64,000 nucleotides of DNA from Clostridiales bacterium (GTDB lineage: Bacteria > Bacillota > Clostridia > Oscillospirales > Oscillospiraceae). Shown here piece by piece: positions 16,740 to 25,324 of the stretch; the stretch's first letter is position 1; each line of letters starts with the position of its first letter. Position numbers and translations under genes: made by a program. Below the pieces are notes generated by a model, which saw only the letters and a program-made list of their open reading frames with translations, searched no databases and was not told the DNA's origin. The stretch lies in assembly GCA_004555205.1 (NCBI GenBank), contig SFIY01000007.1, positions 65,248-129,247 of the forward strand, read 5' to 3'.

Positions 16740-17874
16740 ATTCGGCAGCCAGCTCGCGAATGGCTCGAATCGCGGTATCAATCTCCTGCTCCGTATTAAA
16801 CCAGGAGAAGCTGAAACGCACGGCGCCCTGCTGCACCGTGCCCAGCGCCTGATGCATACGCGGGGCACAGTGGGCGCCGGGCCGCGTGGCAATGCCGTAC
16901 TCCTCCGACAGGGCATCGGACACCGCGCCGGACTCATAATCGCCGATATTCAGCGTCACGATCGCCATGCGCCGGCGTGAAAAGTCGCCGTAAACGGTGA
17001 CGCCCGGCACCTCCTTCACCCCCTCGTAAAAGCGGCGCATGAGGGCCGTTTCCCGGTCATGAATGGCGCCGACGCCCACCTGAGCGATAAAGTCCAGCGC
17101 CGCCGACAGACCGGCGATCCCGTGACCGTTCAGCGTCCCCGCCTCCAGACAGGTGGGCATCTGGGTGGGATGGGTACGGCTGTAGCTCTGCACGCCGCTG
17201 CCGCCCACCTTCCAGTGGCGCAGCGTCAAGCCCTCACGCACGCACAATCCGCCCGTTCCCTGCGGGCCCATCAAGCCCTTATGACCGGTAAAGCACAGCA
17301 CATCGATGCCCAGTGCTGTCATGTCGATGGGGTAGGCCCCTGCCGTCTGCGCCGCATCCACGATCAGCAGCACATCGTGTGCCTTGGCCACAGCGCTCAC
17401 ACGCGCCAGGTCGGTCAGATTGCCCGTCAAATTGGACGCATGGGTACAGACAATGGCCCGTGTATGGGGCTGCATCAGGCGTTCAAAGGCGTTGTAGTCC
17501 AGATTCCCCTGCCTGTCCGCAGGCACAAAGCTCACTTCCACGCCCTGTTCATCCGCCAAACGGTACAGCGGACGCAGCACGCTGTTATGCTCGCAGTCGG
17601 TGGTGATCACATGGTCGCCCCGTCCGATCAGGCCGTTGACGGCGATGTTCAGCGCCTCGGTGACATTGGCTGTAAACGCCACACGGTCGGCCCGGGGACA
17701 GCCAAAGAGCTTCGCCAGCTTCACGCGGGTATCATATACGGTATGAGAGGCCGCCATACTGCCTGCGTGGGTGCCCCGGGCGCTGTTGCCCATGGACTGC
17801 AGCGCATCGGCAACGGCCTTGACCACCTGCGGCGGCTTATGCAGCGTGGTGGCGGCATTATCCAGATAAATCAT
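16738..17874 (-). CDS. Cysteine desulfurase-family class V aminotransferase (EF2568-like)
   Basis: A 378-residue PLP enzyme. It begins MIYLDNAATTLHKP, has FTANVTEALN and the PLP lysine in CFTGHKGLMGPQG, and a candidate active-site cysteine in RPGAHCAPRMHQ. Cysteine desulfurases or selenocysteine lyases move S or Se to carriers. This subgroup is linked to selenium clusters, so it could feed YedF, DUF3343 or SelD. The start is the second ATG, better spaced from GAGGAG. It is followed on its upstream side by DUF3343 and yedF in the same direction. Confidence 0.9.
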   Translation of the reverse strand: MIYLDNAATTLHKPPQVVKAVADALQSMGNSARGTHAGSMAASHTVYDTRVKLAKLFGCPRADRVAFTANVTEALNIAVNGLIGRGDHVITTDCEHNSVLRPLYRLADEQGVEVSFVPADRQGNLDYNAFERLMQPHTRAIVCTHASNLTGNLTDLARVSAVAKAHDVLLIVDAAQTAGAYPIDMTALGIDVLCFTGHKGLMGPQGTGGLCVREGLTLRHWKVGGSGVQSYSRTHPTQMPTCLEAGTLNGHGIAGLSAALDFIAQVGVGAIHDRETALMRRFYEGVKEVPGVTVYGDFSRRRMAIVTLNIGDYESGAVSDALSEEYGIATRPGAHCAPRMHQALGTVQQGAVRFSFSWFNTEQEIDTAIRAIRELAAE

Positions 17875-17884
17875 CATTCGCTCC

Positions 17885-18124
17885 TCAAATCAACATTTCA
17901 TAGACGCCCTCGCAGCGCAATCGGGCGGCTTTTACCGCACTGTCGACATTCTCCCGCTGTGATGACGGCGCACTCCAGCACATGCCGCAGCCTGCCGAGA
18001 TCGCCGACGGCACGGGGATCAGCCGTCCTGCCACATCGTGTGACAGGCAGTACGATTCCATGGCCATGGCGTCGGTGGTGGTGGAAAATGTGACAATCAC
18101 GCGAAATTCCCTCTGCCGCATCAT
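17885..18124 (-). CDS. DUF3343 protein, second copy
   Basis: A 79-residue paralogue of the protein at 5678-5914 (RVIVTFSTTTDAMAMESYCL against PRIVVTFHTTAEAMATEQLC). It has an extra cysteine in the key motif (ISAGCGMCWSA, CxxC). The start overlaps the stop of yedF (TGATGATG), so it is coupled to yedF and lies 10 bp before the aminotransferase. It may carry Se/S between YedF and the desulfurase; this is inference. Confidence 0.87.
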   Translation of the reverse strand: MMRQREFRVIVTFSTTTDAMAMESYCLSHDVAGRLIPVPSAISAGCGMCWSAPSSQRENVDSAVKAARLRCEGVYEMLI

Positions 18125-18726
18125 CAGGGCTTAATGACCTTGCCGGCCTTGGACAGCTTCTCCACAATGCTGTACATATTGGTCACACCGCCCACGGCCA
18201 GCTTATCCTTCAGGCCGTAGAAATCCAAACAGGTGCCGCAGGTCAGGATCTCCACGCCCTGTGCCTCCATGGCCTTCAGGTCCTCCAGCGATACGGAGCC
18301 CTCGGTGGGGATCGATGCCCCGCCGTTATAGAACAGGACGGCTGCGGGCAGCACCTCCTGCTGGGACAGGGCGTAAATAAAGCCCTTCATCAGCGTCTTG
18401 CCCAATACATCGTCGCCCACACCCATGGCCGCCGAGCCAATGGCCACCACGGTATCGCCGCCCATGGGCGCACAGCAGGACGGTACCGCCTCTGCCGCCA
18501 ATGCGCCATTGACAGCCGCCGTGATGACAAAATGCTTCTCACCCTGCTGCTCGCTCTTTGCTTCCAGGCCCTTGCCTGTCACCATGCGCAGCACATTCTG
18601 CACGGCGATCTCGTTGTCCACATGGACCTCCAACATACCCTCCTGCATCTCCTGCAGCGCTTTCGTGGCCTTTACCACAGGCATGGGGCACTGTTCGCCC
18701 CGTGCATCAACAACCACTTTAGACAT
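18124..18726 (-). CDS. yedF: Selenium metabolism protein YedF
   Basis: A 200-residue two-domain protein: an N-terminal TusA-like domain (VVDARGEQCPMPVVKATKAL, with the CPMP motif) and a C-terminal DsrE/F-like domain (LGKTLMKGFIYALSQ, LPAAVLFYNGGA, VEILTCGTCLDFYGLKDKL). This is the architecture of the sulfurtransferase-like YedF found with SelD. It is the first gene of the yedF-DUF3343-aminotransferase operon and is divergent from selD, 126 bp away. Confidence 0.93.
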   Translation of the reverse strand: MSKVVVDARGEQCPMPVVKATKALQEMQEGMLEVHVDNEIAVQNVLRMVTGKGLEAKSEQQGEKHFVITAAVNGALAAEAVPSCCAPMGGDTVVAIGSAAMGVGDDVLGKTLMKGFIYALSQQEVLPAAVLFYNGGASIPTEGSVSLEDLKAMEAQGVEILTCGTCLDFYGLKDKLAVGGVTNMYSIVEKLSKAGKVIKP

Positions 18727-18852
18727 ATTTTACCCCCTCCGGCGAAAAATTTTTGCATTTTGCTATTCTCAAACAAAAATAACGGTGCTATAATTATAGA
18801 CGCTGCAAGGCACAATTGCAAGTCGATTTTCTGGCGATATAAGGAGGCCTTT

Positions 18853-19890
18853 ATGAATAACGAGATCAAATTGACGAAGCTGGCCAACTGCGCCGGCTGC
18901 GGCGCCAAGGTGGGAGCCGGTGTACTGTCCCAGTTATTGGAGGGCATCCGTGTCCACAGTGACCCCAACCTGCTGGTGGGCTTTGACAAGAGCGACGACG
19001 CCTCGGTCTATCGCATCAGCGATGAGCTGGCGCTGGTGCAGACGGTGGATTTCTTCCCGCCCATTGCCGATGACCCCTATACTTTCGGCGCCATTGCCGC
19101 CACCAACGCGCTGTCGGATGTATATGCCATGGGCGGCGAGCCGAAGCTGGCGCTGAACATCATGGCCGTCCCTGCGGATATGCCGAAGGAGGTCGTGCAC
19201 GAGATCCTGCGCGGCGGCTACGATAAGGTGTATGAAGCAGGCGCGCTGATCACCGGCGGGCACAGTATTCTTGACCCCGAACCGAAATACGGACTGGCCG
19301 TCACCGGCTTTGTGCATCCCGACAGGGTGCTGACCAACAGCGGCGCCAGACCCGGTGATGTGCTGCTGTTCACCAAGCCCATCGGCATCGGCATCCTCAC
19401 CACCGCCGCCAAGGCGGAGCTGGCAGACGAGGCCACCATGGCCAAGGCTCTCAGGCTGATGACCACCCTCAATAAATCCGCCCGGGATGCCATGGTCAAA
19501 TACCGCGTCCACGCCTGCACCGATGTGACCGGCTTCGGTCTGTTGGGCCACACCTGCGAAATGGCCCAGGGCAGCGATGTGCAGATTACGCTGCGCACCG
19601 GAGATATGGACCTGATCGGCGAGTCGCTGGAATTTGCCCGTATGGGTCTGCTGCCCGAGGGTATGTACCGCAACCGCCAGTTTGCCGAAAAGTATGTGGA
19701 CGGCGGCGCGGTGGAACTGGCCGTACAGGATATGCTGTACGACCCCCAGACCTCCGGCGGTTTGCTGATCGCCGTAGACCCCGACGATGCACCGGCACTG
19801 TTTGCCGAGCTGCAGTCCTGCGTACCCTCCGCCCAGTGTCTGGGCACCGTGGAGGAATACAAAGGCGGCGCGCGGATCTATTTGCAATAA
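18853..19890 (+). CDS. selD: Selenide, water dikinase (selenophosphate synthetase)
   Basis: Makes selenophosphate from selenide and ATP. The 345 residues begin LTKLANCAGCGAKVGAGVL, so the catalytic position is cysteine-type, encoded by TGC; no in-frame UGA is present. AIR-synthase motifs follow: VGFDKSDDASVYRI, QTVDFFPPIADDPYTFGAIAA, VTGFGLLGHTCEMA, DPQTSGGLLIAV. AAGGAGG lies before the ATG. With YedF, DUF3343 and XdhC present but no selA/selB in the window, selenium may be used at least in part for the molybdenum hydroxylase cofactor. Confidence 0.96.
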   Translation: MNNEIKLTKLANCAGCGAKVGAGVLSQLLEGIRVHSDPNLLVGFDKSDDASVYRISDELALVQTVDFFPPIADDPYTFGAIAATNALSDVYAMGGEPKLALNIMAVPADMPKEVVHEILRGGYDKVYEAGALITGGHSILDPEPKYGLAVTGFVHPDRVLTNSGARPGDVLLFTKPIGIGILTTAAKAELADEATMAKALRLMTTLNKSARDAMVKYRVHACTDVTGFGLLGHTCEMAQGSDVQITLRTGDMDLIGESLEFARMGLLPEGMYRNRQFAEKYVDGGAVELAVQDMLYDPQTSGGLLIAVDPDDAPALFAELQSCVPSAQCLGTVEEYKGGARIYLQ

Positions 19891-19904
19891 AATACGCATA
19901 CAAT

Positions 19905-19949
19905 ATGGGGGAATCGCCTATATATCAGGAGATTCCCTCATAGCTTTTT
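19905..19949 (+). terminator. Terminator after selD
   Basis: Arms GGGAATCGCCT and AGGAGATTCCC (one mismatch) around a 7-nt loop, followed by a TTTTTT run after a few bases, 20 bp past the selD stop. Confidence 0.8.
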
Positions 19950-20093
19950 TGTGTAATTTGGGAAAAAATCAGGGGCATTTTGTCGAAAAAATATAGCAAT
20001 CCGTCGATTGCTGTGTTATACTTAGATAATGTCGCCGAACCAATCGGTGAAAGCGCTGTTTTTAAGCCATTACTCCCCACAGGAGGTTCCACG

Positions 20094-21308
20094 ATGAAAA
20101 AGCGGGAAGCCTGGATCAAGCCCCGGCACAAGGTTGTGACGGCCCTGATCCGCCCCATTGTTGCGCTGATCGCCGTCTTAAGATACCATGTTAAGATCGA
20201 CCGTTTTAACGAACAAGGCAGCCGCAACTGGCTGATCCTATCCAATCATCAAACGGATTTTGACCAGTTCTTTGTCAGTCTGGCGTTCAAGAATCCCGTA
20301 TACTATGTTGCTCTGGAGGACCTTTTTTCCAACGGCTTTATTTCCCGGGTCATTTCGTGGTTGGTGGCGCCCATTCCGTTTATGAAAGCCTCCGCCGACG
20401 CCAGATCTGTCATGACATGCTTCCGCGTTGCCAGAGAGGGCGGAAACATCGCCATATTCCCCGAGGGCAACCGCACCTACAGCGGCAGGACCTGTTATAT
20501 CAATCCCTCCATTGCCTCGCTGGCGAAAAAGCTGGGCTTGCCCATTGCCATTTTCAGAATCGAGGGCGGCTACGGCGTCAAACCCCGTTGGGCTGTCAAG
20601 GGCCGCAGGGGCCGCATGAGGGCCTATGTGCGCCGCGTGATCGAGCCGGAAGAATACAAAAGTCTGAGCAAAGAAGAGCTGTATGAGCTGCTCTGCCGGG
20701 AGCTGTGGGTAGACGAAGCGGCGGACACCGGCCTGTATCCCTGCAGGACATCTGCCGAGGCGCTGGAGCGGGTGCTGTACATCTGTCCCGACTGCGGCCC
20801 CAGCGAATTTACCTCCCACGGCGACAGTTTGCGGTGCAAACACTGCGGCAGACAGTACAGATACTTACCGAACAAGCAGCTTAAAGCGGTGGACGGCGAA
20901 ACGCCCTTCCGCTATGTAGCCGACTGGTACGATTATCAGGAATCTTATGTCAGAGCGATGGACCTTTCGCCCTATGTGGCTATGCCCCTGTATCGGGAGA
21001 CGGCCGATCTGTCCGAAGTCATCGTATACGACAGAAAGCACCTTTTGAAATCACAGGCACCAATCGGTTTGTTTGCCGACCGTCTGGAGATCGGCAGCGG
21101 ACAGGACATGACGGTTTTGGCCTATGACGACATCAAGGCCATGGCCTGCATTGGCGGCCACAAGCTGAATATTTTTTATAAAGACCGTATTTATCAGTTG
21201 AAGGGCGACAGGAGTTTCAACGCCCTGAAATACTGCCATATCTACTATCACGCGAAATACGACAAGGAAGGACATACAGATGGAGCATTTCAATTTTTGG
21301 GACTCTGA
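20094..21308 (+). CDS. 1-acylglycerol-3-phosphate acyltransferase-like protein with C-terminal extension
   Basis: A 404-residue protein. The PlsC domain (about residues 1-210) has the acyltransferase motif NHQTDFDQF (HxxxxD) and IAIFPEGNRTYSG. A second part holds a zinc-ribbon-like CPDCG...CKHCG pair and a beta-rich tail of unknown function. It probably acylates a glycerophospholipid precursor or a related lipid at the membrane. The extended C-terminus is unusual for PlsC. The start is the ATG at 20094 after AGGAGG. It overlaps the symporter gene by 29 bp. Confidence 0.8.
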   Translation: MKKREAWIKPRHKVVTALIRPIVALIAVLRYHVKIDRFNEQGSRNWLILSNHQTDFDQFFVSLAFKNPVYYVALEDLFSNGFISRVISWLVAPIPFMKASADARSVMTCFRVAREGGNIAIFPEGNRTYSGRTCYINPSIASLAKKLGLPIAIFRIEGGYGVKPRWAVKGRRGRMRAYVRRVIEPEEYKSLSKEELYELLCRELWVDEAADTGLYPCRTSAEALERVLYICPDCGPSEFTSHGDSLRCKHCGRQYRYLPNKQLKAVDGETPFRYVADWYDYQESYVRAMDLSPYVAMPLYRETADLSEVIVYDRKHLLKSQAPIGLFADRLEIGSGQDMTVLAYDDIKAMACIGGHKLNIFYKDRIYQLKGDRSFNALKYCHIYYHAKYDKEGHTDGAFQFLGL

Positions 21309-22680
21309 GGTATGGGGAGTTATCAATCTTCTCGCCGTACTGATGGGCAGCCTGCTGGCAGCCAATTCGCTTAAAAAGCTGATCCCCGCACTGAAGCGGT
21401 CACTGATCCCCTCCTCCGTGCTGGGCGGCTTGCTGCTGCTGATCGCAGCGGTGATTTATGAATCGATTACCGGCGACAATCTGTTCAATACCAGCTTCTT
21501 CGGCGGCAGCGGTGCAGGCGTACTGGAAGTGATTACTTACCACGGCCTGGCCTTAGGCTTTATTGCCACCACCTTAAAGCCCTCCGGCAGCAAATTCGAC
21601 AAGCATAGAAGCCGCGAGATCTTTGATACCGGCGTCACCACGGTGGCCACCTACCTGCTGCAGGGCATTCTGGGTCTGGGCATTACCGTGATTGCCGCGC
21701 TGATTGTCAAGGACCTGTTCGCTGCGGCAGGTGTGATCCTGCCCTTCGGTTTCGGTCAGGGCACCGGTCAGGCACTGAACTACGGCAACATCTACGAGCA
21801 GGAATACGGCTTTGTGGGCGGCAGAAGCTTCGGCCTGACCATCGCCGCGCTGGGCTTCCTCAGCGCCAGTATCGGCGGTGTCATCCATCTGAACATCCTG
21901 CGCAGGAAGGGCATGAAGTACGACTGGTGCCGTGAGGATGAGCATGGTGAAGCCCTCAGCCTGCAGGAGATTCAGGGCAAAGATGAGATCCCCATGAACG
22001 GCAGTATCGACAAGCTGACCATGCAGTTGGTGCTGATCTGTCTGGGTTATTTGATGGCCTACGGCATGATGGCCATTCTGGGCAATCTTGTCGGGTCTCT
22101 GAAATCCATTCTCTTCGGCTTCAACTTCCTGCTGGGCGTGATTGCCGCGGCCCTGATTAAGGGGATCAACAACTTCCTCATGAAGAAGAAAATCGTGCAT
22201 CGCCAGCATATCAGCGCCTTTTTGATGACGCGCCTGAGCGGTTTCTTCTTCGATGTGATGATCGTGGCAGGCGTGGCCGCCATCCGCATCAATGTGCTCA
22301 GCAACTATTGGCCCATCATCATTGTGCTGGGTCTGGTGGGTGCCTTTTCCACCTATTTCTATACCTATTATACCGCCAAAACACTGTTCCCTGCTTACGC
22401 GCAGGAGCAGTTCATGGTGACCTACGGCATGCTGACCGGCACCGCCAGCACCGGCATCGTCCTGCTGCGCGAGCTGGATCCCGATTTTAAGACGCCGGCC
22501 TCGGAAAACCTGGTCTATCAGAACTTCCCGGCCATGGTGTTCGGCTTCCCCATGATGCTGCTGGCCGCCGTTGCGCCGGTAAAGCCCATCATGACGCTGC
22601 TCATTATGGTGGGTTTCTTCGCCGCCATGAATCTGATCCTGTTCAGAAGCAAGATCTTTAAGAAAAAGAATAAATCCTGA
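21280..22680 (+). CDS. GltS-type sodium/glutamate symporter family protein
   Basis: A 466-residue membrane protein with about ten to twelve helices resembling the GltS family (LIPSSVLGGLLLLIAAVIYES, GFGQGTGQALNYGNIYEQ, MVTYGMLTGTASTGIVLLRELDP). Members carry glutamate or related anions with sodium. The extra cytoplasmic loop around residues 210-240 is charged. AAGGAAGG precedes the start, which lies inside the end of the acyltransferase gene. The exact substrate is unknown. Confidence 0.85.
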   Translation: MEHFNFWDSEVWGVINLLAVLMGSLLAANSLKKLIPALKRSLIPSSVLGGLLLLIAAVIYESITGDNLFNTSFFGGSGAGVLEVITYHGLALGFIATTLKPSGSKFDKHRSREIFDTGVTTVATYLLQGILGLGITVIAALIVKDLFAAAGVILPFGFGQGTGQALNYGNIYEQEYGFVGGRSFGLTIAALGFLSASIGGVIHLNILRRKGMKYDWCREDEHGEALSLQEIQGKDEIPMNGSIDKLTMQLVLICLGYLMAYGMMAILGNLVGSLKSILFGFNFLLGVIAAALIKGINNFLMKKKIVHRQHISAFLMTRLSGFFFDVMIVAGVAAIRINVLSNYWPIIIVLGLVGAFSTYFYTYYTAKTLFPAYAQEQFMVTYGMLTGTASTGIVLLRELDPDFKTPASENLVYQNFPAMVFGFPMMLLAAVAPVKPIMTLLIMVGFFAAMNLILFRSKIFKKKNKS

Positions 22681-22683
22681 ATA

Positions 22684-22726
22684 AAAAAATCTCCTGCGGC
22701 AGGTTACTGCCGCAGGAGATTTTTTG
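22684..22726. terminator. Strong terminator after the symporter gene
   Basis: Perfect arms AAAAAATCTCCTGCGGCAG and complement around a GTTA loop, with a T-run after it. It begins 4 bp past the stop. Confidence 0.95.
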
Positions 22727-22794
22727 TTGCCTTTGCGCGCAGTTTGTTATATAATGGCGGCATTGTAAGACAGCGTTGTAAGGAGTGAGAGAGG

Positions 22795-23679
22795 ATGAAC
22801 GATCGGAAAAATGTGATGGCTTTATTTACCTGCTATGTATTGTGGGGCTTTCAGCCGCTGTATTGGGCACTCTTGTCCCATCTCGACTCCTTCTTGATTT
22901 TGTTCTGCCGCATTGTCATGGCCGCAGTGTTCTCGGTTTTGATTCTTGGCTTTACGCACCGCCTGTCCGAGCTCAAGGCGCTGTTTCAAAACAGGGATAT
23001 GATGAAGATCCTGCTCCCTGCGACTGTGTTCCTGCTGGCAGACTGGGCCATTTTTATCGTGGTCATCAACGCCGGTCATGTGCTTGACGCCAGCTTGGGT
23101 TACTACATCAATCCGCTGGTGCTGTTTGCCATCAGTGTGGTGGTCTACAAGGAGCGCTGCACAAAGGTCCAACTGGCGTCTTTGGGTATCGCAGCTATCG
23201 GTGTCATCATCAGTACCGTGGCTTTCGGCTCCTTCCCGTGGATCGCGTTAATAATTGCCGTCAACTGGGCGATCTATACCGCGCTGAAAAAGAAGGTGCA
23301 GATCGACGGCGTTCTCAGTATCGCCGCCGAAACCCTGATATTAACGCCCTTTTCCATCGCTTTTCTGACCATCTTCAGACACAGCGAGATGGCCTGTCTG
23401 GGCGGCAGCGAAGTTCTCCTGCTGATCGGCAGCGGTATTGTGACCGCCCTGCCCATGTTCCTCTACTCCAACAGCGTGGCCAATTTCCCGCTGATCCTCA
23501 TGTGTTTTGCCCAGTATCTGGGTCCCACCTTCAACCTGATCTGCGGGCTGATCAAGCATGAGCGCTTTTCCTCCAGCCAGCTCGTGAGCTTTAGTTTCTT
23601 CCTTCTGGCTATTGTGGTTTTCACGGCAGGCGAGATAAAAACGATGAAAAAATCGGACACAACAAACACGCAGCCGTAG
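22795..23679 (+). CDS. rarD: EamA-family transporter RarD
   Basis: A 294-residue, ten-helix drug/metabolite-type transporter. RarD signatures are LFTCYVLWGFQPLYWALLSH at the N-terminus, LDASLGYYINPLVLFAISVV in the middle and FAQYLGPTFNLICGL near the end. The substrate of RarD proteins is not settled (chloramphenicol sensitivity in the original description). It is a single gene with a GGAG(N)-ATG start. Confidence 0.9.
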   Translation: MNDRKNVMALFTCYVLWGFQPLYWALLSHLDSFLILFCRIVMAAVFSVLILGFTHRLSELKALFQNRDMMKILLPATVFLLADWAIFIVVINAGHVLDASLGYYINPLVLFAISVVVYKERCTKVQLASLGIAAIGVIISTVAFGSFPWIALIIAVNWAIYTALKKKVQIDGVLSIAAETLILTPFSIAFLTIFRHSEMACLGGSEVLLLIGSGIVTALPMFLYSNSVANFPLILMCFAQYLGPTFNLICGLIKHERFSSSQLVSFSFFLLAIVVFTAGEIKTMKKSDTTNTQP

Positions 23680-23822
23680 CCGGCCGCGCCATATGTGCCA
23701 AACGGCAGCAAGGGGATTCTTGCTGCCGTTTTCTGCTGCCGTTGTTCGTAAGGCCGATCCTTTCCCCGCCTCGCATATCCGCGCCGTTTTTCGCATAGGT
23801 TTGCAAAAACGAAAAGGACGGG

Positions 23823-24353
23823 ATGAATATGAAAATATTTTTAATACGGCGGCGCTATGTGGCGATTCTGGCGGTGCTGGCCCTTATCGCCGGCATCTTC
23901 TATGTGGTCACCTACCCCAATTCCGTATCGGCCGCAGCCGACACACGCCAGCTTCCCATTTATTGCGTGGAACGGGACGAAAAAATCTGCTCCATCTCCT
24001 TTGACGCGGCCTGGGGCAACGAGGATACGCAGACTCTGATCGACATTTTGGCCAAATACAATGTCAAGACCACCTTTTTCGTGGTCGGCGATTGGGTGGA
24101 TAAATATCCCGAGTCGGTGAAGGCCCTTCATGACGCAGGGCATGAGATCATGAGCCACTCCAACCACCACGACCACTATAATTCCCTTACCGGCGACCAG
24201 ATCGTCGCTGATGTAACCGCCAGCAACGAAAAGATCGCCGCCGTAACAGGGGTGACTCCCACGCTGATCCGCTGTCCCTACGGCGAGTATGACGACCATG
24301 TGATCTCCGCCATCCGCTCTATGGATATGGAACCGATCCAATGGGATGTGGAT
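23823..24353 (+). pseudogene. pdaB: pdaB-like polysaccharide deacetylase, 5' part
   Basis: 177 codons of a sporulation-type polysaccharide deacetylase: membrane anchor (residues 9-30), then the NodB domain with ICSISFDAAWGNEDTQTLID, VKTTFFVVGDW, the metal-site HEIMSHSNHHDHY and LIRCPYGEYDDHV. Homology ends at ...IQWDVD. The following codons (LLTTPSNRCAAAV, stop at 24395) come from a terminator hairpin of the inserted element. The missing C-terminal half is at 38361-38615; joined at GAT it restores WDVDSLDWKD and 261 residues. PdaB is needed for spore integrity in Bacillus subtilis; here the gene is split unless the insert excises. Confidence 0.93.
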
Positions 24354-24362
24354 CTGCTGACA

Positions 24363-24408
24363 ACACCCTCAAACCGCTGCGCCGCAGCGGTTTGAGGGTG
24401 TTTTTTTG
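24363..24408 (+). terminator. Terminator at the left end of the insert
   Basis: An 18-bp perfect stem (arms at 24363-24380 and 24384-24401, GCC loop) followed by seven T. It stops transcription from the truncated pdaB into the insert and provides the false C-terminus of the fragment. Confidence 0.93.
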
Positions 24409-24439
24409 CGTTGGCTTTTTGTCAGGAAATATCATTTCA

Positions 24440-25321
24440 TTATAGCTGTATTTCCTCTCTTGTGGGGATCGCCGCCTGGGCGCCCTTGCGGGTAACCGTC
24501 ACCGCGGCGGCACGATTGGCAAAGGACAGGGCCTGTGCCACGGTCTTTCCCAGAGACAGTTCTGCGCACAAAGCGCCGCAGAAGGTGTCTCCGGCGGCAG
24601 TGGTGTCCACCACCGGCATCTTAATGCAATCCTCACAGACCATTTCGCCCTTGGAGATATAGCAGTAGCCCTTGGCGCCCAGCGTAACCACCACGTCCTT
24701 CACGCCCATGGCCATCAGCTTTTCGCCGCCTTCGGCCAGCTTATCGCCGACCAGCGCGGCAAATTCCGTTTCATTGGGAATGAGCATATCCACATAGGGC
24801 AGGTACGGTGCGATATCCCGGTTCATAGGCGCCGGATTGAGTACCACATACATACCCTTCCGGCCGGCCGTTTCCAAGGCATAGCCCAGCACAGGAATGG
24901 GATTTTCCAGCGGACAGAGAAAAATATCACCCGCCTCCGCCTTTTCCAGCAGGCGGTCCACATCTGCCCTGGTGACCCGGTTATTGGCGCCGCCGTCCAG
25001 AATAATACGGTTGTCGCCGTCAATCACCACGATCACGGCAATGCCTGTGGCGCAGTTTTTTACCATGCGTACCGCATCCACATTGACGCCGAAGCCTCGC
25101 AGGTTATCCAACAACTGCGCGCCGAAGCTGTCATCGCCCACAGCGCCGCCCATGTAGATCTCAGCGCCCAGTTTACCGGCGGCCGCCGCCTGATTGGCGC
25201 CCTTACCGCCGGGATTGGTCATAAAACCGCTGCCGTACATGGTTTCGCCCTTTTGGGGCAGGTAAGGACTATTGATGACAAGATCCATATTCAGGCTGCC
25301 AAAAACAAATACCTTTCCCAT
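24440..25321 (-). CDS. rbsK: Ribokinase (PfkB family)
   Basis: A 293-residue sugar kinase that phosphorylates ribose to ribose 5-phosphate. It has the start VFGSLNMDLV, the substrate motif NPGGKGANQAAAAGKLG (about residues 38-54), and the C-terminal PfkB signature DTTAAGDTFCGAL with the catalytic aspartate. It is the last gene of the long leftward operon and follows the ADP-ribosylglycohydrolase-family gene after 3 bp, suggesting that ribose released from an imported riboside is fed to the pentose phosphate pathway. Confidence 0.92.
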   Translation of the reverse strand: MGKVFVFGSLNMDLVINSPYLPQKGETMYGSGFMTNPGGKGANQAAAAGKLGAEIYMGGAVGDDSFGAQLLDNLRGFGVNVDAVRMVKNCATGIAVIVVIDGDNRIILDGGANNRVTRADVDRLLEKAEAGDIFLCPLENPIPVLGYALETAGRKGMYVVLNPAPMNRDIAPYLPYVDMLIPNETEFAALVGDKLAEGGEKLMAMGVKDVVVTLGAKGYCYISKGEMVCEDCIKMPVVDTTAAGDTFCGALCAELSLGKTVAQALSFANRAAAVTVTRKGAQAAIPTREEIQL

Positions 25322-25324
25322 GCC

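Noticed and set aside
18532..18852. Long N-terminal extension of selD
   Set aside because: It runs back through the yedF promoter and gene on the other strand. The AAGGAGG-ATG at 18853 gives the normal SelD start.
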